Source: JAZREA01 sp045660545
GTDB taxonomy: Bacteria > Bacillota > Clostridia > Monoglobales > Firm-18
DNA: 64,000 nucleotides
NCBI GenBank assembly: GCA_045660545.1
Contig: JAZREA010000012.1
Coordinates: 31,976-95,975, forward strand
Direction of reading: 5' to 3'
The notes under the pieces are model-generated. The model made no database searches. It had not been told where the DNA came from and worked only from the letters and a program-made list of their open reading frames with translations. Both the position numbers and the translations under genes were made by a program. Shown in pieces: positions 42,794 through 51,489 of this stretch. Position 1 is the stretch's first letter. Every line of letters begins with the position of its first letter.

Positions 42794-43330
42794 ATGAATT
42801 TTAAGTCGGAAATTTTAGACGAATGTACAATGTCACGTGCGATTGTGCGCATTGCCAACCAGGTTATTGAGAAAAACTCTGACATTGACAACATATGTCT
42901 TATTGGTATAAAAACGAGAGGGGTGCCTTTTGCTGACAAGATTGCAAAGGCGATTTATGCGATTGAGGGCAAAAAGGTGGATGTCGGTGTTTTAGACATT
43001 ACTCTTTATCGTGATGATTTGGACAACTCTACGAAAAACCCCGTCGTTAACGCAACGGACATAAACTTTGATATAAACAACAAAAAGGTGATTTTAACCG
43101 ACGACGTTATATACACGGGAAGGACTGTGCGCTCTGCTATGGACGCGCTGATTGCGATTGGAAGACCTGCTGCTATTCAGCTTGCCGTAGTGGTTGACCG
43201 AGGGCACAGGGAGCTTCCTATTCGTCCCGACTTTGTAGGCAAGAACGTACCGACATCGCAAAGTGAAATTATACGAGTGAACTTCGCAGAAACTGATGGG
43301 AAAAACAACGTCGAGCTTTTTGGGAAATAA
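42794..43330 (+). CDS. pyrR: bifunctional PyrR (pyr mRNA-binding attenuator / uracil phosphoribosyltransferase)
   Basis: 178 residues, type I phosphoribosyltransferase fold. PRPP motif VILTDDVIYTGRTVRSAMDA (about 98-117), and the VVDRGHRELPIRPDFVGKNVPTS segment, diagnostic for PyrR. Preceded by AGCGGAGGGG. No other pyrimidine genes follow; a terminator ends the transcript, so this is a solitary self-regulated pyrR. Confidence 0.95.
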   Translation: MNFKSEILDECTMSRAIVRIANQVIEKNSDIDNICLIGIKTRGVPFADKIAKAIYAIEGKKVDVGVLDITLYRDDLDNSTKNPVVNATDINFDINNKKVILTDDVIYTGRTVRSAMDALIAIGRPAAIQLAVVVDRGHRELPIRPDFVGKNVPTSQSEIIRVNFAETDGKNNVELFGK

Positions 43331-43346
43331 ACTAATATAAAAATTA

Positions 43347-43381
43347 AGAGCATCCGTGGTTTATACGGGTGCTCTTTTTTT
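43347..43381 (+). terminator. terminator after pyrR
   Basis: AGAGCATCCGT pairs with ACGGGTGCTCT, then a T run, 16 bases after the stop. Confidence 0.9.
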
Positions 43382-43447
43382 GACTAAAAGTTTGCCAATT
43401 TTTTCGTATCCTTTTGTGTTACCATCCTTTTGAAGGGAGGTGATAAC

Positions 43448-44755
43448 GTGGATATTGAAATTACCAAAAGGCAAAAGAAGTTTATAGATTCTGATGCGGA
43501 CGAGGTGCTGTTTGGCGGGGCGGCAGGAGGCGGGAAGTCGTACGGACAGATTGTTGACGCCTTTTTATACGCTTTAAAATATCCCGGCTCTAAACAGATA
43601 ATTTTCAGGCGGACGTTCCCTGAGCTTGACAAGTCGATTATACGAACGGTGATGGCGCTTTATCCCAGAGGGGTGTTTAGCTACAATTCGTCTAAGCATA
43701 CGGGGAAATTTAAAAACGGAAGCATAATTGACTTTGGGTACTGCGACTCGGAAAATGATGTTTACAAGTATCAGTCCGCCGAGTTTGACGTAATACGGTT
43801 TGACGAGCTTACGCATTTTACGGAGGATATTTATGTGTATTTGTTGTCGAGAGTCAGGGGAGCTAACGACTTCCCTAAGGCTGTAAAGTCGTCTACAAAC
43901 CCCGGAGGAGTCGGGCATGGCTGGGTAAAGGAGAGGTTTATAGATATCGGGGAGCCGGATGTTGTGCACAGCTTTGACACGGGGACGCGGATATTTATTC
44001 CTTCCAGGGTGCAGGACAACTGCTTTTTGATGGAAAAGGACGCCAGTTATGTAAAAAGGCTTGAAAACCTGGACGAAAAGAACAAGAAAGCTCTTTTGTA
44101 TGGGGACTGGGACATTTTCGACGGGCAGTATTTTACGGAATTTGACAGGCAAAAGCACGTCGTTTCGCCATTTGAAATACCGCCTGAATGGAGGCGGTAC
44201 AGGGCGATTGACTACGGGCTTGACTGCTTCGCGGTGCTTTGGATAGCGGTGAATTCGCTTGGAGAATGCTTTGTGTACAGAGAATACGCAAAGCCTAACG
44301 TTATAATCGGCGACGGGGCAAGGGAGGTATGTAGCCTTTCAAAGGGCGAAAAAATACGTGCAACTTATGCCCCTCCTGACCTATGGTCGAGGTCTCAGGA
44401 AAGCGGGGTCTGCCGCGCGGACCTGTTTAGGAAGGCGGGACTTACGCTACAAAGAAGCAACAACGACAGAGCAGGAGGATGGGCGTGCATAAGAGAACTT
44501 TTAAGAGGGCCGACGGAGCCTAAGCTTAAAATATTTTCAAGCTGTGTTTCGCTTATTAAGTGCATTACATCAATAAGCTTTGACGACAAAAACCCTAACG
44601 ACTGTGCGACGGTACCGCACGATATAACGCATCTGCCTGATGCTCTTCGGTACTTTGCGGTACAACAAAAACCCAACTACAAAAGCCAACAGCCAAAGAG
44701 GGAGAGAACGGCTTTTGAGGGGGACAATTTGAATAAATATTTAAGGAGGAACTAA
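43448..44755 (+). CDS. phage-type terminase large subunit
   Basis: 435 residues. Packaging ATPase with Walker A GGAAGGGKSY (about 24-33), Walker B-like FDVIRFDELTHF, and a C-terminal RNase H-like nuclease with acidic residues in YRAIDYGLD and near the end in HLPDALRYF. Both activities look intact. The GTG at 43448 follows AAGGGAGGTGATAAC; the frame opens at 43430. In phages this protein pumps DNA into the head through the portal. Only a small membrane protein and a portal gene follow; no small terminase, capsid, tail or integrase genes are present. Confidence 0.93.
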   Translation: MDIEITKRQKKFIDSDADEVLFGGAAGGGKSYGQIVDAFLYALKYPGSKQIIFRRTFPELDKSIIRTVMALYPRGVFSYNSSKHTGKFKNGSIIDFGYCDSENDVYKYQSAEFDVIRFDELTHFTEDIYVYLLSRVRGANDFPKAVKSSTNPGGVGHGWVKERFIDIGEPDVVHSFDTGTRIFIPSRVQDNCFLMEKDASYVKRLENLDEKNKKALLYGDWDIFDGQYFTEFDRQKHVVSPFEIPPEWRRYRAIDYGLDCFAVLWIAVNSLGECFVYREYAKPNVIIGDGAREVCSLSKGEKIRATYAPPDLWSRSQESGVCRADLFRKAGLTLQRSNNDRAGGWACIRELLRGPTEPKLKIFSSCVSLIKCITSISFDDKNPNDCATVPHDITHLPDALRYFAVQQKPNYKSQQPKRERTAFEGDNLNKYLRRN

Positions 44756-44757
44756 AA

Positions 44758-44973
44758 ATGGAGTATATTTTTATATTTTTTGCGCTTTTTTGCGGTTTTA
44801 TAATTTACAGAACAGGATTTATTGACGGACAGAAGGTGGCGTCGGGGTCAAAAATCGGCAACCTTTTGCCTAAAAAAAGAAAACAAAGCAGCGAAGAGGA
44901 ACGCTTAAACCGAGGTATGGAGAATATTTTAAATTACGCGAACAGAAAGACGAAGGGAGATGAAGGTAAATGA
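44758..44973 (+). CDS. small membrane protein between terminase and portal
   Basis: 71 residues: an N-terminal hydrophobic segment (YIFIFFALFCGFIIYRTGFI) and a charged cytoplasmic tail. It begins two bases after the terminase stop with TAAGGAGGAACTAAAA, and its stop overlaps the portal start by 4 bases (ATGA), so translation is coupled to both. I do not recognise it. Confidence 0.8.
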   Translation: MEYIFIFFALFCGFIIYRTGFIDGQKVASGSKIGNLLPKKRKQSSEEERLNRGMENILNYANRKTKGDEGK

Positions 44974-46631
44974 AAAAGGACCTGACTACTGCGTGGCAGG
45001 AGTATCAAAACGGAATTGAATTTAAAAGAAGGATAGATTACTACAACACTGTTGATGAAAATTACAGATATTTTCAGGGAGAACAGTGGGGGAACACACA
45101 GAGCGAAGGGCTGCCGACGCCTGTATTTAACGTGATTCGTCCTGTGCTTAGGTACAAGGTTTCGACCATTATGCAAAACGACACTAAAATTATGTTCAGC
45201 GCTGAGAACAAAGGCGACAAGGACTATTCGCAGCTTAGCGAGGTTGCGCATCTTTTGACGGAGTATTCGCAGACGCTTTGGGACAAGCTGAAAATGGACT
45301 TTAATAATGAGCAGATGCTTCAAGAGGGCGCTATTACCGGCAACGGGTTTTCGTACTTTTATATCGACGACGAGGGCGAAATAAGCATGGAGCTTATCGA
45401 CGGCACTAATATTTACCCTGCTAACCCTAATCTGGCGTCTATACAGGAACAGAGCCACATTACGATAGCTTTCCGCAGAAGCTGTGAGGAAGTGCGACAA
45501 GAGGCTAAGGCACACGGGTTTGCCGACCTCGACCTTATAACGCCTGACGAGGACACAAACGAGATTGCGGGCGATAACGGAAAGGTGGAAATAAGAGACT
45601 CGGACATGTGCATTGTGCTGCTTAAAATGTGGCGCGACCCCAAAACCAAAACGATTCATTATTCCAAGTCTACGCAGTCTTGCGAATATATAAAGGATGT
45701 TGATATAAAAATCAGGAGATATCCGATTGCGATGTTTACATGGGAAAACAAGAAAAACTGTTTCTTCGGCCTTTCTGACGTTACGGGGCTGATTCCCAAC
45801 CAGGACTACATCAACACGATTGCGGCTATGATTATGGCGAGCACAACCTTTACGGCGTTTCCTAAAATGGTGTACAACGAGGACTATGTGGACAACCCGA
45901 GCAACAGAGTGGGAGTTGCGATTGGTATCAGCGGCTCGAACATGCCGATTGATGATGTTATATCGTACATATCGCCCGCAGGCACGTCGTCGGACGTGTT
46001 TAACATGTTTGACAGAACCATTGAGCTTACAAAGGAGCTTATGGGTGCAAACGAAAACGCGCTTGGCGACATAGACGTCAGCACCACAAGCGGTAAGGCG
46101 ATACTTGCGGCGATGGAGCAGTCTTCTGTGCCGCTTGAAAGCATTAAGAGAAGGTTTTACAACTACTTAGAGGACGTTGCACTTATATGGGCAGAGCTTT
46201 GGAGGTGCAGCGGCGAGAAGGCGAAGGCTGTTACGGTAAATGATGAGAACGGCTCGAAGCTTTATTACATAAGCAGAGAGGCCTTTAAAAAGCTTATGCT
46301 GGATACAAAGGTGGAGATTGGGCCTTCCAGCCGATGGAGCGAGGTTGCGCTTTTAAAAACGCTGGAGAACCTGCTTGTCGGAGGGTACATTCCGTTTGAA
46401 TGGTACATTAAGCTATTGCCTGAAAACAGCGGGCTGCCTAAGGAAAAGATTATGGAGCTTATAAACACATCAAAGGAAGAAGCCAAAAAGCAACAGGGAG
46501 AAGAACAAAAAGAGGTTGAAAAAGTTGACGTTGACGAAGTCGTTAACTCGATGAGTGACGAGGAAGTAAAAAAGATGGTCGAAAACCCAGAGCTTTTGCA
46601 AAAACTCTTTGAAGAAAAACTGAAAAAATAA
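44970..46631 (+). CDS. phage-type portal protein
   Basis: 553 residues. N-terminal portal pattern (YFQGEQWGN, FNVIRPVLRYKVSTIMQND), a central body with KNCFFGLSDVTGLIPNQDYIN, and the long helix region around STTSGKAILAAMEQSSVPLESIKRRFYNYLEDVALIWAELW, typical of dodecameric portals. The last 60 residues are Glu/Lys-rich coiled coil. No frameshifts. A strong terminator follows directly, closing a three-gene unit. The product is normally the DNA gate of a phage head; without capsid genes its role here is unclear. Confidence 0.88.
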   Translation: MKKDLTTAWQEYQNGIEFKRRIDYYNTVDENYRYFQGEQWGNTQSEGLPTPVFNVIRPVLRYKVSTIMQNDTKIMFSAENKGDKDYSQLSEVAHLLTEYSQTLWDKLKMDFNNEQMLQEGAITGNGFSYFYIDDEGEISMELIDGTNIYPANPNLASIQEQSHITIAFRRSCEEVRQEAKAHGFADLDLITPDEDTNEIAGDNGKVEIRDSDMCIVLLKMWRDPKTKTIHYSKSTQSCEYIKDVDIKIRRYPIAMFTWENKKNCFFGLSDVTGLIPNQDYINTIAAMIMASTTFTAFPKMVYNEDYVDNPSNRVGVAIGISGSNMPIDDVISYISPAGTSSDVFNMFDRTIELTKELMGANENALGDIDVSTTSGKAILAAMEQSSVPLESIKRRFYNYLEDVALIWAELWRCSGEKAKAVTVNDENGSKLYYISREAFKKLMLDTKVEIGPSSRWSEVALLKTLENLLVGGYIPFEWYIKLLPENSGLPKEKIMELINTSKEEAKKQQGEEQKEVEKVDVDEVVNSMSDEEVKKMVENPELLQKLFEEKLKK

Positions 46632-46637
46632 AACAAA

Positions 46638-46674
46638 CCGCCCCAAAGGGAAGTCCCTTTGGGGCGGAATTTTG
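46638..46674. terminator. bidirectional terminator between portal and nitroreductase genes
   Basis: CCGCCCCAAAGGG and CCCTTTGGGGCGG form a 13-bp perfect stem (46638-46650, 46655-46667), with AATTTTG on the plus side and TTTGTTTT on the minus side. Confidence 0.9.
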
Positions 46675-46685
46675 TTATATGAGTT

Positions 46686-47255
46686 TTAGAAAATATCCGT
46701 TATCAGCTTTTCTGTTGGGATTTTCGGCACTAAAAAGCAACCGTTTTCGTCAACAGAGTACTTGACAGTTTCTGCATCGTCGTAGCTTTTATTTTCCTGA
46801 GCCGGTACCCCGAGCGCAAGAGCGTAGCATATTTCATAGCGGTCTGTGTCAATTTTGTAAAGCTCTGCTATTTTTTTACGGTCCAACGCACCCAGGCAAC
46901 AGCTGGAAAGACCAAAGGAGAGGGCCGCTAACATAATTGTTGTAGTCGCAGCACCTGCGTCGTAGGCAAAGTTGCTTGTAACGGATTTGTCTCCGAGGAC
47001 GAGTATGTACGCACCGGGCCTTTCTTCGTCAGAAATTGTATATTCCGGAAGATATGCCGCCCAACGAGTAAGGGGGTGCAGCTTTGCAACTTCCTTTGGA
47101 GAATGGACGATACAGTAGCGCAAGGGCTGAATGTTTGCAGGCGAGGCAGAAAGCCTTGCCAGGTCAACAAGCTGTACTAAATCATCCTTTTTTACAGGCT
47201 GTTGCAAAAATTTACGCACGCTGCGGCGTGATTTGATCGCGGCGATTAAATCCAT
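46686..47255 (-). CDS. nitroreductase family protein
   Basis: 189 residues. FMN-dependent fold: N-terminal IKSRRSVRKFLQQPV, the SPANIQPLRYCIV strand and DAGAATTTIMLAALSFGLSSCCLG helix. Uses NAD(P)H to reduce nitro groups, quinones or flavins. TAGGAGGTAATAAT precedes the ATG. It lies downstream of the aldolase-VOC gene on the same strand, with a hairpin between. Confidence 0.92.
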   Translation of the reverse strand: MDLIAAIKSRRSVRKFLQQPVKKDDLVQLVDLARLSASPANIQPLRYCIVHSPKEVAKLHPLTRWAAYLPEYTISDEERPGAYILVLGDKSVTSNFAYDAGAATTTIMLAALSFGLSSCCLGALDRKKIAELYKIDTDRYEICYALALGVPAQENKSYDDAETVKYSVDENGCFLVPKIPTEKLITDIF

Positions 47256-47286
47256 ATTATTACCTCCTAAGAGTCCTTAAAGTAAG

Positions 47287-47315
47287 CTAATCGCCCGCAA
47301 AAAGCGAGCGATTAG
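47287..47315 (-). other. hairpin between aldolase-VOC and nitroreductase genes
   Basis: CTAATCGCCCGC pairs with GCGAGCGATTAG (one G-T type mismatch). Only a weak T run follows on the minus strand, so it may be a partial terminator. Confidence 0.5.
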
Positions 47316-47324
47316 GAAAAAACA

Positions 47325-48281
47325 TTATTTCTGAAGAAGATGTATAGCGAAACCGCCGATTTCTTTCTTTAAATATACGGCAATCATATTGCTGCCCTTA
47401 TATTTAGCGGTTTCCATATCTACCTGGTAGCCTCTCTTTTCAAGCTCGTAGATAGCAGGGCCGATAGCGTTTGTGCGAACAGCGAGGTGGCCGTTTTCGC
47501 CAAGGAACATAGTCTTCATTACTTCGATAGCGGAAGTAGAGAACATAGAGCTGCTGCCGTCTTTGATACCAAAGCCGAAAGCTGCTTTGAATTCATCGCA
47601 AACGTCTGCTGCAACGTCAGCGTTTTCGCAGTTGATACCAACGTGTGCAATTTCAAAACCAAACGCATTTTCTCTTGCTTTCTTAGAAAGAGCTGTGATG
47701 CGCTCGAAATTGCCTGCTGCGATGTCGCTCTTTGGACATACCCAGCTACCGCCGATAGCGTGTATGAACGGTGCGCTGATATATTCACCAACGTTGTCTT
47801 CATTTACGCCGCCTGTTGGGATAAACTTAATATCGCCAAACGGTGCGGAAAGAGCCTTCATAGCCTGCAAGCCGCCATATACGTTTGCAGGGAAGAACTT
47901 AACGATTTTAAGGCCGTGCTTTTTAGCTGCCATAATTTCTGTCGGAGTAACGCAACCCGGGGTAACTGTAACGCCGTTTTCTACGCACCAAGCAACTACT
48001 TCGTCGTCGAATCCCGGAGAAACGATAAACTTAGCGCCGCATTCAACTGCGCGCTTGCACTGGTCTAATGTAATTATTGTGCCGGCACCAACAAGCATGT
48101 CAGGGCAGTTCTTTGCAACTTCTACGATTGCATCAGGAGCTGCTGCAGTTCTGAAGGTAATCTCCATAACGTCGATACCGCCTGCTAAAAGGGCGTTAGC
48201 TGTAGCTACGGCGTCCTTTGCGTCATCGATTACTACTACCGGTACTATTGCCGCTCTGGCAAGTCTTTCTGTATAATCCAT
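47325..48281 (-). CDS. KDPG/4-hydroxy-2-oxoglutarate aldolase fused to a VOC-type domain
   Basis: 318 residues. Residues 1-205 are a class I KDPG aldolase (Eda): MEITFRT, VGAGTI, FIVSPGFDDEVV and the Schiff-base Lys in LKIVKFFPANVYGG (about residue 136). Residues about 212-318 are an added glyoxalase/VOC-like domain (FEIAHVGINCENAD, MKTMFLGENGHLAVRTNAIG, YLKKEIGGFAIHLLQ). It would split a 2-oxo-4-hydroxy acid to pyruvate plus an aldehyde. It has a perfect consensus promoter of its own, next to the catabolic operon. The role of the extra domain is unknown. Confidence 0.9.
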   Translation of the reverse strand: MDYTERLARAAIVPVVVIDDAKDAVATANALLAGGIDVMEITFRTAAAPDAIVEVAKNCPDMLVGAGTIITLDQCKRAVECGAKFIVSPGFDDEVVAWCVENGVTVTPGCVTPTEIMAAKKHGLKIVKFFPANVYGGLQAMKALSAPFGDIKFIPTGGVNEDNVGEYISAPFIHAIGGSWVCPKSDIAAGNFERITALSKKARENAFGFEIAHVGINCENADVAADVCDEFKAAFGFGIKDGSSSMFSTSAIEVMKTMFLGENGHLAVRTNAIGPAIYELEKRGYQVDMETAKYKGSNMIAVYLKKEIGGFAIHLLQK

Positions 48282-48322
48282 AGTCTTTCTCCTTATAAAT
48301 ATGTAAAATTTTTATCGATTTT

Positions 48323-48351
48323 ATTATAGTATTTTTATGTGTTTTTGTCAA
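48323..48351 (-). promoter_or_regulatory. perfect consensus promoter of the aldolase-VOC gene
   Basis: On the minus strand: TTGACA, 17 bases, TATAAT (48346-48351 and 48323-48328). Confidence 0.9.
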
Positions 48352-48380
48352 TAGATTTTGGCTTTAAAAACCAATTAAAT

Positions 48381-48413
48381 GGCAGACTGTTATTTGGAAA
48401 CAGTCTGCCTTTT
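48381..48413 (-). terminator. terminator at the end of the GntR-controlled operon
   Basis: GGCAGACTGTT and AACAGTCTGCC form an 11-bp stem; on the minus strand it is followed by ATTTAATT, on the plus strand by TTTTG. Confidence 0.75.
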
Positions 48414-48432
48414 GTTACGTTATTATGATTTA

Positions 48433-49170
48433 TTAGAATCTGCCGTAACGGTTGTAAACTTCGATTGGGTCTTCGCCAGCAGCGATAGCAGCACGGCTCT
48501 TGCCTTCAGAATAGAACCATTCTTCAGCCTGTTCCAAAACCTTTATTGTCATATCCTTAGGAATAACTACGACACCGTCGTTGTCACCGAAGATGTAGTC
48601 GCCAGGGTTGATTAACAATCTGCCGTCGATACCTCTCATATAGATCGGAATCTGGTAGTCAACAACTACGCAACGTCCAAGACCTTCAACCGGGTTACGT
48701 GCACGTACGAATGTTGGGAACTTCATTTCGATAAGAGCGTTTGAGTCTCTTGTTGAGAAGTCGCCTACGTAGCCTGCAACGCCCTTAGCGCGGATAGCTG
48801 TAGCTGTGATTTCACCGAACTGACCGCAGTTGTCGTTACCTGCAGGGTCGTTAACGAGAACGCAACCAGGTGTCATACTACGGATAGAACCGATACTCAT
48901 CTGACGTGTATATGGGTCACAAGCAGGTGTTGAACGACGTACCCATGTAAAAGCTGGGCCTGCACACTTCATGTCGTGTGTTAAAGGATAGATTCCGCTT
49001 TCCAAAGCTCTGCCGTGAAGGCCGAAAGCTTCCATAGCGTCATACACCAAAGCGGTGTAGAGCTTCATAAATCTTGCGTTTACGTCTAAAACGTCATAGT
49101 CCATTTCGAGTTTACGGATTTCGTACTCTCCTACAACTCTGTCAGCATTTCTTATAACTTTTTCACTCAT
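48433..49170 (-). CDS. RraA family protein (HMG/CHA aldolase-like)
   Basis: 245 residues of the RraA/MenG-like fold. Motifs: DGRLLINPGDYIFGDNDGVVVIP at the end and VAGYVGDFSTRDSNAL in the middle, where the family carries the metal- and substrate-binding Arg-Asp pair. Relatives include 4-hydroxy-4-methyl-2-oxoglutarate aldolase, which yields pyruvate, and oxaloacetate decarboxylase. Last gene of the six-gene operon. RBS AAGGAGAATT. Confidence 0.85.
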   Translation of the reverse strand: MSEKVIRNADRVVGEYEIRKLEMDYDVLDVNARFMKLYTALVYDAMEAFGLHGRALESGIYPLTHDMKCAGPAFTWVRRSTPACDPYTRQMSIGSIRSMTPGCVLVNDPAGNDNCGQFGEITATAIRAKGVAGYVGDFSTRDSNALIEMKFPTFVRARNPVEGLGRCVVVDYQIPIYMRGIDGRLLINPGDYIFGDNDGVVVIPKDMTIKVLEQAEEWFYSEGKSRAAIAAGEDPIEVYNRYGRF

Positions 49171-49244
49171 TTTAATTCTCCTTAGTTTTTATATTTTACA
49201 CCGGCTGTCAGCCGATATAATGACAAATTTGTGTGGTAAGGGCA

Positions 49245-50222
49245 TTACGGCTTTAAAGGCTCAATGTCCTTATAAATTGCATTACTTGGAATGTTGCCGT
49301 TGAAAATTTCCTGAATGCCTGTTAACGCTTCGCGAACAACTGCGATTTGTACGTCTCTTGTTGCCGGACCTACGTGTGGCGACAAAATCAAGTTCTTACA
49401 AGCTAAGATTTCTTCTGACACGTTTGGCTCGTTTTCGAAAACGTCAATAGCAGCACCACGTATCCAGTCGTTGTTAAGCGCTTTTATCAGCGCTGCTTCA
49501 CTTACGACAGGGCCACGCGCACAGTTGACTAAGATTGCAGTCTTTTTCATAAGGCTGAGCTCTCTTTCGTCAATTAAGTGGTGTGTTCCTTCGCAAAGAG
49601 GAACGTGGAGAGAAATTACGTCACTGGTTTTTAAGAGAGTGTCGAGGTCTACCATCTTGGCGTCGAATTCCTTTTCGATTTCCTCGGGGTATCTCATCAT
49701 ATCCCAGTACTGAATGTTCATACCGAACGCCTTTGCACGACGTGCATACGAGCGACCGATACGGCCAAAGCCTACAACACCGACTGTTTTGCCGTAAAGC
49801 TCTACGCTTAAGTCGTCAAAAAGCTTTGCGCCACACTTTTTATCCTTGCGGACCTTAGCGTCCCAAGCACGAATGTTACGAGACAAAGCGCAGGTTAATG
49901 TAAACGCAAACTCTGCTGTTGCTTCCAAAACATGGACAGGGCAGTTAAGAACGTGGATACCCTTTTCCTTAGCGTACTCGTGGTCGATGTGGTCGAAACC
50001 TACACCGCCTGTAGAAATAACCTTTAAGCTATCGCCTGCGTCGATGACTTCCTTACGGCATTCGTTCTTGATAGCTACTATGCCGTCGTAGCCCTTGACA
50101 AGCTCGGGAAGCTCTTCGTTTTCGAACATCCATTTTTCCTTGGAAGGACAATCGATGATATAGTCGTAGCCTTCCTTACATTCTTCCGGAAGCCAGTTAC
50201 ATACTAAAACCTTTTTCTTCAT
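49245..50222 (-). CDS. D-isomer-specific 2-hydroxyacid dehydrogenase (first of two)
   Basis: 325 residues. Split catalytic domain around a Rossmann domain with GKTVGVVGFGRIG (about 145-157). Catalytic Arg in VNCARGPVV, Glu in VFENEP and His in LSPHVGPAT are all present. Reduces 2-oxo acids to D-2-hydroxy acids, or the reverse, with NAD(P). Only 20 bases from the M20 gene. Substrate unknown. Confidence 0.9.
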   Translation of the reverse strand: MKKKVLVCNWLPEECKEGYDYIIDCPSKEKWMFENEELPELVKGYDGIVAIKNECRKEVIDAGDSLKVISTGGVGFDHIDHEYAKEKGIHVLNCPVHVLEATAEFAFTLTCALSRNIRAWDAKVRKDKKCGAKLFDDLSVELYGKTVGVVGFGRIGRSYARRAKAFGMNIQYWDMMRYPEEIEKEFDAKMVDLDTLLKTSDVISLHVPLCEGTHHLIDERELSLMKKTAILVNCARGPVVSEAALIKALNNDWIRGAAIDVFENEPNVSEEILACKNLILSPHVGPATRDVQIAVVREALTGIQEIFNGNIPSNAIYKDIEPLKP

Positions 50223-50242
50223 ATTTATCTATCCTCCGTCAA

Positions 50243-51475
50243 TTAATATGACTGGCTGAAGAGATATAAAATCTCTGCCGCCTTAATCACATCATCCACT
50301 GCAACGAATTCGTGGCAGGAGTGAGCGTCACTGATTCTGCCCGGGCCGAAAGCCAAAGACGGAATGCCGCGTTCCTGATAGAAGATTGCGTCTGTGGAAG
50401 CTGTCATTGGTACCAAGGTGCTGTCTGAGCCGCATGCGTCGCACGCCTTTTGCATACCGACAGTCATAGGATGATCTATGGCTGTTTCAACAGCGTTATG
50501 GTGATAAACATAATCTACTGTCATACCGTCAGAAATCCAGCGATTTTCATCAGATTCGAAAAGGTCTTTGATTTCCTGCATAACCTGGTCTTTGGTTACG
50601 TTAGGCAACAAACCGATTACGCCTGCGATTCTCGCCTTGCCAGGTACCATTGAGGGCCAAACGCCCGCCTGGAACATACCTATTGTAAGAGGCATCGGAT
50701 TTTCGATACCAACAAACAGACCGTAGTCGCGCGAACGCTCTAACAAGTCTTTGTGATATTGTTTAAGCAGTGCTACCGCGCCGATTGCCTTGTCTGTTGC
50801 GCTGCTGGTGTTTTTACTGCTGCCTGCGTGACCCGCAACACCGGGGAAAGTCATATCAAACCATACGGCACCTCTGATTGATGGAGAAATCTTAAGATCA
50901 GTAGGCTCCATATTAATCATCGCGTCAGCTGTAAAGTCGGGCTCGTCTTTTAGTATAGCAAGAGTACCGTTGCCGCCGATTTCTTCCTCAACAACGATAT
51001 GGCCAACGAGGCTGTTGCTTTCTGTGCCAAGGTCTTTGGCTGCCTTCATAAGCAAAGCGATGGCTGCCGCCTGTCCCTTTGCGTCACAAGAGCCGCGACC
51101 CCAAAGGAGGCCGTTTTCGTCAACGCGCGCCTTATACGGGTCTTCCTGACCCGGTGAAGGAGGAACTACGTCGAGGTGGGAGTTTAGCGAGATAACCTTG
51201 CCCGGATTTTTAGAATCGACTTTCATTATAAGGTTGCTTCTGCCTGTGTAATCCAAATCCCTGATAGGATAGGAGTAGTTAGGATGCTCCTTGATAGAGT
51301 TGTCGATTGGACGAAGCTCGCAGTCTACACCTACTTTTTTCATCTCTTCTGCCATGTAGTCAAAAACTTCGGTTTCGTATCCGCTTTCGGAGGGGATGTT
51401 TACCATCCCCGAAAGCAGGTCAGTTAACCACTCTTTTTGCTGCATAAAATATTCGTGAATACTTTTGTGGTCCAT
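50243..51475 (-). CDS. M20 family amidohydrolase/peptidase (ArgE/DapE type)
   Basis: 410 residues. Zinc ligands and catalytic residues in SLNSHLDVVPP (His-x-Asp), RGSCDAKGQ, VVEEEIGGNG (Glu-Glu) and near the end DAHSCHEFV. A lid/dimerisation domain lies at about 190-310. Members remove an acyl group from N-acyl amino acids or cleave dipeptides. In this operon it may release the amino acid used by the aminotransferase (inference). Confidence 0.9.
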   Translation of the reverse strand: MDHKSIHEYFMQQKEWLTDLLSGMVNIPSESGYETEVFDYMAEEMKKVGVDCELRPIDNSIKEHPNYSYPIRDLDYTGRSNLIMKVDSKNPGKVISLNSHLDVVPPSPGQEDPYKARVDENGLLWGRGSCDAKGQAAAIALLMKAAKDLGTESNSLVGHIVVEEEIGGNGTLAILKDEPDFTADAMINMEPTDLKISPSIRGAVWFDMTFPGVAGHAGSSKNTSSATDKAIGAVALLKQYHKDLLERSRDYGLFVGIENPMPLTIGMFQAGVWPSMVPGKARIAGVIGLLPNVTKDQVMQEIKDLFESDENRWISDGMTVDYVYHHNAVETAIDHPMTVGMQKACDACGSDSTLVPMTASTDAIFYQERGIPSLAFGPGRISDAHSCHEFVAVDDVIKAAEILYLFSQSY

Positions 51476-51489
51476 TTTGCTTACCTCCC

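Noticed and set aside
43448..46631. Complete prophage
   Set aside because: Only three genes are present, flanked by pyrR and a nitroreductase gene with terminators on both sides; no integrase or attachment repeats are seen.
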